Positions 11,171 through 22,100 of a stretch of 64,000 nt of DNA are shown here, one piece after another. The DNA comes from Ichthyophis bannanicus (Eukaryota; Chordata; Amphibia; Gymnophiona; Ichthyophiidae), in the NCBI GenBank assembly GCA_033557465.1, contig CM066040.1, positions 324,464,297 to 324,528,296 on the forward strand, written 5' to 3'. The notes beneath the pieces were generated by a model, which had not been told where the DNA came from, did not search any database, and saw only the letters and a program-made list of their open reading frames with translations. Both the position numbers and the translations under genes were made by a program. The first letter of the stretch is position 1. Each line of letters starts with the position of its first letter.

Positions 11171-13922
11171 CTAACTCTGTGCGACCTGACGTAAGGCTTC
11201 GCTATTGAAGAGGTGATCTCCGTCGCAGGGAGAATTACCCAGGATGTGCTGCGCCCGTCGACACAACTCGGATGCCTGCAACCATGCCCTGCGGCGTGCT
11301 CTAATGGCAACAGCAGAGGCTCTGCTGACCGACCGGAAGGAGTCCAGCGAAGCACGAGAAAGGAACCCGGAGATATTCCTGCAATGATAAAGAAACAGGG
11401 AATATTCAAAGGCCTTGGTTGCAGATACGAAGGTGGATAACCGAGATAACCTCTCGGTGACCTCACGAAGCGACAGACTCATATAAAATATATATGAAAT
11501 AATTCTGGCCGCCAGCATAGACATTTGGAAGGCTTGACATCCTAGAATATCTAGCGTCTTCGAGGCGCGGCCTGGAGGGCGAGAAGCATGCCTCTCCTTG
11601 CTTCCGGCCTTCCTCAGCGCCGATTCCACCACAATGGACCGATGTGGAAGCTGGTGCCGCCGAAACCCCGGGGACGAAGGCACCCGGTACAGAGCCTGCA
11701 TCGCAGTCGGCGGCGCCGGAACCCTCAAAGGCGACCGCCAAGCCCCCAGCAGGAGATCCTGCAGGGCGGGATGCAGAGGAAGCATCGCGGCTGCCTGTTC
11801 CGCAGGGCCTGGGCTCGGATCCGGGATAGGGATGGCCAGCAAGTCCGCCATGTCAAGGAGGAAATCCTGAAAAGGCGGCTCTGCCGGAGCAGTTATGGCG
11901 AGAGAGGTCGCCCGGGCACTAAGAGGCCGCTCGGGCCGACGCCCGCTGGGCAGAGGACGGGACCAACTGGCCCGGATCGGGGCAGTCAACATGGCGTCGT
12001 CGGCTCCTGGAATTGATTCCAAGCTAGGCATCGAAGAAGTCGATGGCACCGACGGCGCCGCAGGAACCGGCCTCGGCCCCGAACCCGGGTGCGGCGCTTC
12101 CCTCCGTGACTGGAGCGAATCCGCGGCCACCGGAGGGCAGGGGCCAGCGGTCTCTGCTCTGCGCTGCAGGAGAGGACATGGGCCGATCCCGAGACGTGCC
12201 GTGGCCAGGCTTTCAAGGCTGGACGACGACTCCAAGCTGGGCATCGAACCGAGTGAGGAGATCAACTCCGTCCTCGAGGCCCCCGGCGGGAGTGATCGCG
12301 ACGGTGGTGGAGATCCCGGAGCGCGGATCGGAACCGCGCCGACTGGTGCCGCGAACATCAAGGGCCCCCGAGGACGGTGCTCGGAGGAGAGGGGGTCATC
12401 TGACGCCGGCGCCGATGTCGATCGGCGAGCACTGCCCGGCGCCGGGCTCCCTCTCGAACCCGTCCAACCCGGAGAGAAATCCTTCCGGGGCATACGGCCC
12501 GTCCCCGAGGGGACCCCGGTCACCCGACGAGTCCCTGCGGGGGGGGGGGGGGGGTGCAAAGCCCCTGCGCCAACGTCGGGGTACCGTGGCGGGGCGGCGC
12601 AGACCCAGATTGGGTCGAAGCGGTCGAAGACCCCGAGGCCCCTTCTCTAGGGAAGGGCGGGGCCCTCGACGGCCGCGTCGATGCCGGGGAGTCGCCTGTG
12701 CGCTGGCCGACATACCCCGAGGTCCCCGGGGAAGGTCGATGGCGGTCCCTCGTGCTCGACGCCCCTGCTGTCACCGGCGGAGTGGCACCGCTCGAACCCG
12801 GCACCACCCTTGTGCAGGGCTGGGATACCGGCGACCCGGCACGGGTCGAAGCGAGCGGCCCCGAGGGGAGGGGAGGCCAGATGACCATCCCCGGCGCGGG
12901 GCGGAACCACCGACGCCCGCACCCTCGAAGCGGGTACTACCCCCGCGCATGACCTAAACGTAGGGCCGTCAGTGTCGAGTCGATCGGCCCCCGAGGTGCC
13001 GAGGGCAGCGGCTGGCGATCCCCGGAGGGGAGCGGGTCACTCGACATTGACGCCGATGGGTCGGCACCGCCCAAAGCGGATACCACCCCCGTAGGAACGC
13101 CATACCGGCGCGAGTCGGTTGGCCCCGGAGGCGCCGAGGACCGCAGCCGCCAATCCCCGGTGAGGAGCGGAATGCTCGACACCGACGCCGAGGGGCCGGT
13201 ACTGCCCGCGCGCATGGCAGGGTTGAAGGAACGCCAGGCTGGACTGAGTCGATCGGCCCCGGAGGCGCCGAGGACAGCAGCCGACGATCCTCGGTGAGGA
13301 GCGGAGCGCTCGACACCGACGCCGATGCCCGGGGTTCAGTACCGTCTGGAGCGGCTACCACACCCGAGCATGGCTTGGATGTAGGGAGGTCAGACCCGGT
13401 CAAGCCGATCGGCCCCGAAGGCGCCGAGGACGCCGGCTGACGATGCCTGGCGAAGAGTGAAACACTCGACGCCGATGCCGGGGAATCGGCACCACTCGAA
13501 GCGGGTACCTCCCTCGGGCATGGCTCGGGAATGTTCTGTGAGGAGCGAACCTCAGGAACATCCCGAAACCCCATAAATGCTTTGGAGCCCGAGGACTCCC
13601 GCCGGGGTATATCAGCCAAGGAGGACTTGAGGGGTTGGCCGGAGCCGTCGCCATGCCGCGCATGAGACTCGCCCCTCAAGACTCGGCTAGTCTTAACAGA
13701 CTGTTGTGTGGTTACCTGATCCTGGAGAGGACAACTTGACGACCGCGCCTTTGGCGCGAAGACGTCGTCGAGGGATACCCGAAAGAGGGAGGGTCTTCTC
13801 CCGACACTGTAGCCCGGGGAATCCGGGGAAAAAGGGTCAGGCCCCAAACAGGAGAGGCACCGGGCATTGGAGTCCACGTGAAAACTTAAGTCCCCGCCAT
13901 GAGGCTGGGGGGAAGAAGGCTC
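11171..13922 (-). pseudogene. DIRS gag of the non-autonomous copy C, frameshifted
   Basis: The N-terminus near 13922 reads MEPSSPQPHGGDLSFHVDSN, then RCLSCLGPD, a partial version of the gag cysteine motif. The middle is a Ser/Pro/Ala-rich stretch with tandem repeats (12660-13560). The C-terminal part (12559-11171) keeps the conserved core: EPPFQDFLLDMADLLAIP, YRVPSSPGFRRHQLPHRS, SRASLDSFRSVSRASAVAI and CDGDHLFNSEALRQV, then a stop. N- and C-terminal halves lie in different frames; a G/C run of about 15 nt at 12538-12552 and the repeats are likely indel sites. It would encode a structural protein able to assemble with other copies' Gag, if the frame were intact. Confidence 0.75.
12660..13560 (-). 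repeat. tandem repeats of about 130-150 bp inside gag of copy C
   Basis: The marker 'gatcggccccggaggcgccgag' type block recurs at about 12979, 13118, 13249 and 13398 (spacings 139, 131, 149). Each is followed by a 'gacgccgatg' block, a 'ggcaccgcccaaagcgg' type block and a 'gcatgg' block. On the minus strand each unit encodes a Ser/Ala/Pro-rich segment such as SAPPGPIDS and PSASMSSDPLPSGDR. Unit lengths differ and are not all multiples of three, which explains the frame changes. Confidence 0.7.
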
Positions 13923-14059
13923 CATGCCCCGGTCCTCAGCGCCCGAAGGGGGCGACGAAAAATAAATGAAAACAATTAAAAGAAAGAAAGAAAAAAAGGG
14001 GGGCACGGAGGTGCCACCGTCGGCGGGAAAGCCGAGACTACAGAAAAAAGGAATATTTT

Positions 14060-14266
14060 CTGCGGTGGCAGGAGGGACGTCCTGCCTGCTCCGTGGAAAA
14101 CGAAAAAACTGGGGAGAGGCATTGGGAAGGGCGGGAAGCCACCGCGCAGGCGCGGGGGATGCTCCCAAAGGCTTTCTGATTGGATGCTGGGGAGCATTTT
14201 CCCATGCGGGCTCCGTCGGCGACGTCTCCCACGTGTGAAGACTCATTCCTGCTTGTTCCTGGAGAT
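14060..14266 (-). repeat. right inverted terminal repeat, copy C
   Basis: Inverse of the left end (9110-9300): 'cacgtgtgaagactcattcctgc' here matches the left 'gtcttcacacgtggg', and 'gggaagggcgggaagccaccgcgcagg' blocks are mirrored at 9240-9290. It ends at ttcctggagat. Confidence 0.8.
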
Positions 14267-15524
14267 AGGTAAGTACTCTGTCACTGCCAGTCACTTGAAA
14301 GTATCCTCTCATTTAATATCCAAGTTACATTCTGGGAACAACCAAAGTGTACATGCAATATGGAAGCATTTGGAGGAAAATTTCATAACAGGCTGCTTTT
14401 GAGTGATGGCCAAGAAGGAGCCTATTTATAAAGATATATAGGCACATAGGCATTGACAAATTTTGTGCAGATTTAGGAGCCAAGCCAAAATTTTAGGAAC
14501 CAGTGCTTGTGACCTTCTCATGCCCCCCAGTGGTCTCTCGCGCTGGTCTTACATTCTCAGGTCTCATGAGTCCGGCGCCAGAGTTCCTACAATGTACGCC
14601 ATCTTTAGGTAACAGTTGTACAGTAGTTTCATATATTAAAGTGTCTGTGTGGTGCGACAGTGGTTTACCTGTCTGTGTGTGGGATGTGGTGGTGGGTGCC
14701 TTTGTGTGGGTGGAGTGCAGGCTGTGGTGCCTGTGCTGCACAGCTGGGAAGTCTGTGTGCGTGATGTGCAGAGGTGCCCTGTGTGTGTGTGTTATGAGAA
14801 TGTGAATGTGTGCGTGCGGTGCGATGTGATGTGGAGGTAAGGTGCCTATGTGTATATGTGTGCATGTACTGTGAAGCTGGGATGCATGTGTGTCCAATGG
14901 AGGTAGAGTGCCTGTGTGTGTGGGGGGGGGGGTGCTTGTGTGTGTTTTGCCTCAATTTCATCCCTTCAACATTCAACACTTTTGCACTCTTCCTTTCCCC
15001 CTCCATCCCCTCCTCACTCTCTGTTCCCCTTCAGGACTCTCTCCTCTTAGCTTTCCCATCCCCCTGCCCTACACTCCCACATCCTCCTTCCTTCCTTTTT
15101 TTATGTTTGTTTCTGTTAGTGGTCCTTTAAGTTTCTGCAGTTTTACTCCCTCCTCCTGTTTTGTTTTGTTTTAAATTGCTGCTCCCATTAGCTCTCTTTT
15201 TTTAAATTGCCTTCCAAGCCTTCCCCATCTGTTTTGCCTGCGGGAATCTGATCTCCTATGGGCAGGTGAGAAGAGGATGGCTGCGATGAAAGCTTCTGCT
15301 TGCGAGGATCGATCTCCTTCAGGCAGATAGAAGGGTTCTTGCCTGACAAGTAAATCCCAGGCGCCAAATGCACATTTCTGGTTGCCGCAGCGACCTGGCA
15401 CCTGGGATCTGTTGAGCCTTGTAGACACCCCTGCAGAAACCAGAGCAAGATTGGAGCCGCTGACACTTCTATCTACTTGGAAGCAGGCATAAATGTTACA
15501 AAAGTCAGCAGGTACAGTATAGCT
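14267..15524. other. no gene seen; TG-rich then CT-rich low-complexity DNA
   Basis: 14267-14640 shows nothing recognisable. 14640-14945 is a long degenerate TG-rich stretch with a G run at its end. 14950-15175 is pyrimidine-rich. 15180-15524 has no motif I can assign. Open frames here follow base composition only. Confidence 0.6.
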
Positions 15525-15889
15525 CAGTTACTTACCTGTAACAGGTGATCTCTGGGAACAGCAGGAATAAGTCTTCACATATGGGTATCGTCGGTACTGA
15601 CGGAGCCTGCGCGGGAATGCTCCCCAGCGTCCAAAAGGAAAGCTTTTGGGAGCATCCCACAGTGCCTGCGCGCTGCCTTCCCGCCTTTCCTAACCGCTTC
15701 TCTCCAGTTCGAGTTTTAAAGCTGAGACAAAGAGAGAGAGAGGAAAGGAAAGATAGATAGAGAGATACAACTCCTAGGGGAGGTGAGTGGGTTGTGAAGA
15801 CTTATTCCTGCTGTTCCCAGAGATCACCTGTTACAGGTAAGTAACTGTGCTATCTCCAAGAACAAGCAGGAATGAGTCTTCACATATGG
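15525..15889. repeat. left terminal repeat and internal complementary region, copy D
   Basis: 15525-15582 is inverted at 15793-15850 (gttgtgaagacttattcctg through ggtaagtaactgtg). Immediately after, 15851-15889 (ctatctccaagaacaagc onward) is the inverse of the right terminus at 23510-23548. The roughly 210 bp between the two arms would be the loop of a long hairpin. Confidence 0.85.
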
Positions 15890-16004
15890 GGACTCCCCAG
15901 CTAGAGATGCCTGGGAGATCACCCAGGTTGTGAGTCCCTGGGAAGGGCTCTACCTCCACATATGAATCTCAGGCATCCAGTCAGGGATGGAGGGTAGGAG
16001 TTGA

Positions 16005-17570
16005 TTAGGTATGGAACAGGTGTTTGAGAACAGCCTGACCAAACAAGGCATCCCGGCAGGAGTCCTTGTCCAAGCAGTAATGGGCTGTAAAGGTATGAAC
16101 AGAGGCCCAGGTGGCCGCTCGACAGATTTGGTCGATGGACACAGAGTTTAGATGAGCCATAGAGGCTGCCATGGCTCTCACATTGTGAGCTGTGACATGG
16201 CCCTCCAGAGAAAGGTTCTTACTCTGGTAGGCGAAAGAAATACATTGAGCAATCCAATTAGACAGAGTTCTCTTAGAGACTGGAAGTCCTAAATGAGAGG
16301 GATCAAAAGCAACAAAAAGTTGAGAGGACTTTCTATGTTGCTGTGTCCTTTGTAAGTAGAAAACAAGTGCTCTTTTACAATCCAGTGTATGAAGATTCCT
16401 CTCTGCACTTGATGCGTGAGGTCCTGGAAAAAAGACAGGTAAATACACCTCCTGGTTCAGATGAAAAGGTGAGACCACTTTAGGCATAAAGTGTGGATTA
16501 GTTCTGAGGACTACCTTGTCATGATGGAACCTTGTATAAGGAGGATTAGCCACTAAGGCTTGCAACTCACTGATAGGGCGAGCTGAGGTGACTGCAATGA
16601 GAAAAATAACCTTCCAGGAAAGGAATTTCAAGGGTGGCTAAGGGTTCAAAGGGTGGCTTCATAAGCTGGCCAAGAACCAGATTCAAGTCCCATGCCACTG
16701 GAGGTGGTCTAATGGGAGGTTTAGTCAAAAGAAGGCCTCTCATGAATCTTGCTATAAGAGGATGAGAGGAAATAGGCTGTCCATTGAGGGGTTTAAGGGA
16801 TGCTGCAATAGCACTCAAATTGAATTCTTCTTAAGGCCTGCATGGAATAAATGCAGCAAATACTCCAGTAAAGAATTCAGAGGTATTGCAAGAGGATTAA
16901 GACCCTTCTCTGCACACCAAATGGTAAACCTCTTCCATTTAAAAGCATAGGAACGTCTGGTGGAAGGCTTTCTGGAAGCATGAAGGATATCCTTCACCTG
17001 CTGAGAAAGAGGTAAATCTTGAAGGTCTAGGCCAGCAACCAGGCCCTGAGATGAAGAGACTGGGGATTTGGGTGCCACAACGTTCCTTCCTCCTGGGAGA
17101 GGAGAACTGGAGCAGACCCCAAGTTCAGGGAGGGAGCTTGAGAGAGATGCAGAAGTAGAGGGTACCACACTTGGCGTGGCCAACGTGGTGCTATGAGGAT
17201 CATAGATCCCTTGTCTCTCTGAAGCTTGAACAGTGTCTTGGGAATGAGGGGAATAGGAGGAAAGGCATAGAGGAAATCTTGCCCCCAATGAAGGAGGAAG
17301 GCATCCCTGGCCTGAACTCCCTGACACGGAATCCTGGAACAGAACCGGGGAAGTTTGGCATTCCACGGACTTGCAAACAGGTCTATGTCTGGGGTTCCCC
17401 AAATTCGAAAGATCCTGGCTATCTGGTCCCCATGGAGGGACCATTCGTGTGGAAGCAGAATTCGACTGAGTCTGTCTGCCCAAGAGTTTTGAACCCCTGG
17501 AAGATACACTGCCATGAGATGGATTTGATGCTCTCTGGCGAAGGCCCCCAATCTCAGAGCTTCGTTGCAA
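16005..17570 (-). pseudogene. DIRS tyrosine recombinase, copy D, broken
   Basis: Three frame segments (16815-17570, 16567-16818, 16005-16631) rebuild the recombinase order: ASRKPSTRRSYAFKWKRF at the core-binding start, WDLNLVLGQLMKPPFEPL, the box I region, AHNVRAMAASMAH (HxxR) and the nucleophile block FTAHYCLDKDS. Box I reads SARPISELQAL where copies E and H read ARRISEL and ARRVSEL. The catalytic arginine is therefore proline here, which by family knowledge abolishes strand cleavage. It would have integrated element DNA circles in the nucleus. Confidence 0.85.
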
Positions 17571-19112
17571 AGCAACAGAGAGCCAGTCCCCCCCTGCTTG
17601 TTCACGTAGAACATGGCTACTTGGTTGTCCGTGTGGATGAGGACTGTCTTGTAGCTGAGCAGGGTGTGGAAGACTTTGAGAGCCAGAAAGATTGCTCTGA
17701 GCTCTAAGAGGTTGATATGTAGAGATGTCTCATGTGGAGACCAGATGCCTTGGGTGGAGAGATCTTGTAGATGAGCTCCCCAACCCTTTGGAGAGGCATC
17801 TGTGGTAAGGGTTGCTTGGGGTAACACCTGTTGAAAGGGGGACCCCAGCAACAGATTTTGAGTGGACTTCCACCAATGGAGCGAGGAAAAGAGGCGACTG
17901 GAGGTCGCTATCTTGTCTGACAGGCACCCTGATGCCTGGGTCAATGCTTGACCCAGTACAAGCATTGTGGAACTTGTGTCTCTTGGGGATACTGCTAGGT
18001 ACATATGACCTAGATTGGCCACTGTTGGAAACAGAATACTGGGCTTGATGGACCCTGGTCTGACCCAGTATGGCATATCTTATGTTCTTATGTTCTTGGG
18101 TCCATTGGGTGGACAAAGTCCATTGAGCTGCTCTCATGTGAAGGCAAGCATAAGGAACCACATGCACGGTGGATGCCATGTGGCCTAAGAGTTGTAACAT
18201 CTCTCGAGCAGTTAAATGGGATTTTAACTGAATCTGTGAGGCTAACTGCACCAAGCGTAGGCAACGGGCCTGGGGGAGATAAGCCCTTGCAGTTGTGGTA
18301 TCCAGCAAGGCCCCTATGAACTCTAGAGATTGAGTAGGGGTGAGATGGGATTTTGGAATGTTTATTACCAGTCCCAGATACTGAAGAACATGCCTTGTGC
18401 AGGCCGGGGAAGCCTGGGCCTCTGACTGCGATGGAGCTCGGATGAGCCAGTCGTCCAGATATGGGAATACGAATATCCCTAGAGTGCGTAGAAATGCAGC
18501 TACTATTGCCATGCATTTGGTGAACACTCTTGGTGAAGAGGCCAGACCGAAAGGAAGCACTTTGTATTGGTAGTGCTTTCCTTGGTAAAGGAACCGAAGG
18601 AACCTTCTGTGTGTTGGATGGATGAGGACATGGGTGTACGCATCCTTGAGATCTAGAGAACAAAGCCAGTCCTGACTCTGGAGGTATGGAAGGAGAGTTC
18701 CGAGAGAAGTCATCTTGAATTTCTCCTTGCATAGAAACTTGTTCAATTCTCTGAATCTAAAATGGGTCTGTAGCCCCCTGTTTTCTTTGGAATGAGAAAA
18801 TAGGGGGAGTAGAACCCTGAGCCCTGTTGAAGAAGGGGTACTTCTTCTATTGCCCCCTGGGCAAGAAGGGTGGCAATCTCTTGACCTAGAAGGTTGAGGA
18901 GAGATGTTGGAGAATTGAACTGTTTCACCATAGTGTGAGGAGGAAGGTTTAAGAAGTGAAGCTTGTACCCGTCTCTTATGATAGAGAGGGTCCATTGCTC
19001 TGCTGTGATTTGTTCCCATCTGGGAGCAAAATGAGCTAACCTTCCTGGGATGGTGAGAGGCTCTGGATGTTCTAGAGCCAGAAAGGCTAAGTTCTCTAGT
19101 GGTAAGTCAAAG
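17027..19112 (-). pseudogene. DIRS reverse transcriptase-RNase H, copy D, broken
   Basis: RT blocks lie in two frames at 18743-19112 (PLTIPGRLAHFAPRWEQI, FYSPYFLIPKKTGG) and 17730-18780 (FKMTSLGTLLPYLQSQDWLCSLDLKDAYTHV, LPFGLASSPRVFTKCM, and the active site YLDDWLIRAP). RNase H lies at 17027-18076 (TTDASPKGWGAHL, NLLELRAIFLALK, HTDNQVAMFYVNKQGG, NSWADRLSR) followed by the DIRS tail FPPIPLIPKTLFKLQRD. The frame enters from gag by a +1 shift at 19106-19112. Sequence at about 17935-18095 looks like a short insertion between RT and RNase H: it reads as unrelated, with a tattct/gttctt repeat near 18080. Confidence 0.85.
19106..19112 (-). promoter_or_regulatory. candidate UGA recoding site, gag/pol junction, copy D
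   Basis: Minus-strand CTT-TGA-C. The gag frame stops at TGA. A one-base forward slip (CTT then GAC) enters the RT frame FDLPLENLAF. In the gag frame, codons directly after the TGA are open to an ATG at 19019 and beyond. The same arrangement is found at 29584, 40628 and 46168. Confidence 0.6.
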
Positions 19113-22100
19113 GCCCTGAGGAGGCTGAGGCTGTTGGGCTGTAACAGTCCTCGCAGCCTTAGGCTTGGCCTGTTTTGGTTGTTGTTGCCTCTTTGTAGCA
19201 AAACGACCTGCAGAAGAGGCCTGACCATAAACAGAAGAATATTTCCCTTTTTTTGGGGAAAAATCCTTTTTTGAACAATCTCTTTTTAAAAGGAGCAGAA
19301 GTAGACTTTGAAAGTCTATCTAAAGCAGAATTTTCAGCATCCATCTGGTTGGCCTTTGCTTGCCAATCTTTGCCAAACAAGTTTTCACCTGTACAAGGAA
19401 GGTTACCTAGTCCATCCTGAACCCAGGATTCCAAATCAGAGGCTTGTAACCAAGCAACTCTGCGTGCACCTATGGCAATAGCCGAGGCTCTGCTGGCACC
19501 TTCAAAAGAGTCAAAGGCTGCACGGTTGGAAAACTTGGAAATATCCTGGGCATGTTTAAGCCAGGTGAGAAACTCTTCCCTTTTATTTTCTGACATAAAA
19601 GGAGATAAGGTTTGCAGATGATCTGTAACTTCCTTTAGAAACATCCCGACGAACAAAACCGCCCCAAGACCTGCTTCTACAAAGGCCAGATGGTTCCCCC
19701 CCAGTCTCCGAAAGCTAAAAACAAAACTCAGAAGAACAGAAAGAAAATGGAGAAAGACCAAGAATGAGTGACAAAACAACATACCTATGTGAACTCAATG
19801 CATACCACTCTGAGACCGACAAAGCGAAGAAAACCTACCACACAAAAATCATAAACACATCCATAAATAAACCCCGCAAACTCTTTCAGCTTGTCAAACA
19901 ATTGACAAAGGCACCCAATAACTCAGACCAATTACCGAAGATTCCACCAGAGATACTAGCCCGACAATACAAACAGCTCCAACAACCACAAACCCACATC
20001 TGAACGCCGAGGCAACCATAACAACCTCCACCCCAACTTATACAGTGACTGGACCACCTTCAAAGAAACCACCGCAGAAGAAATATCAACCACCATCTCC
20101 CGCCTAAACACCACCACCTCCCCGCTGGACCCCTGCCCCACCGACTGGATAAAGAAATCCAAAGAACACCTAAGCACACCATTAACCCATATTGTCAACG
20201 AATCCCTATCTCAAGGTTGCATGCCCGACATCCTCAAAACTACGATCGTTCGACCATCCCTAAAAAAACAAAACCTTGATCCCCAAGACCCGGCATCCTA
20301 CAGACCAATAGCAAGCCTACCATTCACCGCCAAGATAATCGAGAAGATAGTCCAGCAACAGCTTCAAGAACACCTAGACATCAACAACATACTGGACCCA
20401 CAACAGCACGGCTTCCGCCCACTCCATGGAGTTGAGACCCTCATGACCACATTGATGAACCCCCTCATCATAGGAACCCAAGAAAAGCATTCTGGATATA
20501 TCATGATCTTCCTTGACATATCAGCGGTCTTCGACACTATCTCCCACAACATCCTCATACGAAGATTGCAGTCAATTGGAATCAAAGACACCACACTCCA
20601 ATGGTTTCAATCATACCTAACCAACCGACAACAACTCATCCGTACCAGCACCTCAACCTCGCCCCCCTTCCAACACCACCAAGGAGTACCCCCAAGGATC
20701 CACGCTATCAGCCATGCTCTTCAACATCTACCTACAACCATTCTGTTCAGTCATACGGACACACAACATCAACTTCCATATCTATGCTGACGATATCATG
20801 CTCTATGCCCCAATTACGACCGCAAACCCAACAAATACATGCCTCTCAGCATGCTTCTCCGAAGTGTCCCATTGGCTACAAGAAAACAACCTATCCATAA
20901 ACATAAAGAAAACTGAAGCCCTCATAGTAACAAAAGACCCAGATTTCACGCCACCTACACACCTCAACATAGGAACCACATGCATCCAAATACAACCACA
21001 AATAAGATACCTAGGTATTATCATTGACCAAGCTGTAACCCTCAAGCAACAAATCACCAAAACCACAGGAAATATATTCCATAAAGCGAAAACAGCGCAG
21101 CGGCTCAGACCTCTCCTCGAACCTCAAGACTTCAGGACAGTGATGCAAGCTATGACTCTCCCACATCTGGACTACTGCAACATAATCTACCATGGACTCC
21201 CAGCTACACAGACTAACCCCCTCCGAACTGCCTTGAACACCACAGCAATTATTATTCAGGGAGCAAAGAAAAGCGACCACATCAACCCAATCCTAAGAGA
21301 CCTTCACATACTTCCCCTCGAAGCTAGAACTAAATACAAGTCCATCCTACTCACCCACAAAGCCATCCACCAATCACAGAACAACCAGCTCCGCTCCCTG
21401 CTGACCCGCCCGACCCATGGAATAACAACCAGACAGACCTCCAACAACTACCTCACCGTCCCTCACAAAAGAACCAAAAGCTCTCAAAAGACATGCAACC
21501 GAGCCTTCGAACTCTACGCACCATCCCTATGGAACTCTTTACCAAGCCACCTCAGAAACAATAACGACATCCTATCATTCAGAAAACAGCTGAAAACCAT
21601 CCTAGTCCAGGAATATTTCAAGACAACCCCTACCAAAAAATGCAACAACCCCTGAACTCTCCATGTCCCTCTGAGTGACAACTACCCTGTACTGTCCATG
21701 TCTAAAGTCTATCCTACGTCGGAATCATCAATGTTACCTACCTGGTGAAGGCCCCACCCTGATACTTGATTTCCCCACCCTTATATGTAATGCCGCTTTG
21801 ACCCGGTGAAAAGCGGGATATAAATACAGTTAAATAAATAAAAATAAATAAATATAGAGACTATAGGAGTTGATTCTGGCTACAAGCATACTGGCCTGGA
21901 AAATTCTCCTGCCAAAGGCATCTAAGGTTCTGCATTCTCTTCCTGGAGGAGTAAAAGAGTGCCTCTTTGTACTCTTGATCTTTTTCATAGCAGACTCCAC
22001 CACAATGGAGTGGTGAGGAAGCTGAGTCTTATGAAAACCAGGACAAGGAGGAACACGATACATGGTGTCCAACCTACGAGAATGAGGGGAGGTGGTAAGA

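Larger units (their letters stand above)
9110..14266 (-). mobile_element. DIRS copy C: non-autonomous, gag-only element
   Basis: Both ends are present. The left starts agcacagttacttacctg at about 9111 and the right ends 'ttcctgcttg' plus 'ttcctggagat' at 14266. An internal complementary region lies at 9380-9475. After the shared leader ends at about 9590, the sequence that encodes YR and RT-RNase H in copies D, E, F and G is absent. It is replaced by about 1.6 kb of GC-rich DNA without a recognisable protein, then gag. The copy therefore has the cis elements for transposition but would depend on enzymes from other copies. Confidence 0.85.

Noticed and set aside
12043..12957. 304-residue Arg/Pro-rich plus-strand frame
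   Set aside because: Antisense to gag of copy C; composition explains the openness and no motif is present.
14503..15174. Cys/Val-rich and His/Thr-rich frames
   Set aside because: Translations of TG-rich and CT-rich low-complexity DNA.
16005..16631. Bacterial-type integrase or phage attachment system
   Set aside because: The tyrosine recombinase lies in a DIRS retrotransposon next to RT-RNase H and gag; terminal repeats and ICR replace att sites.
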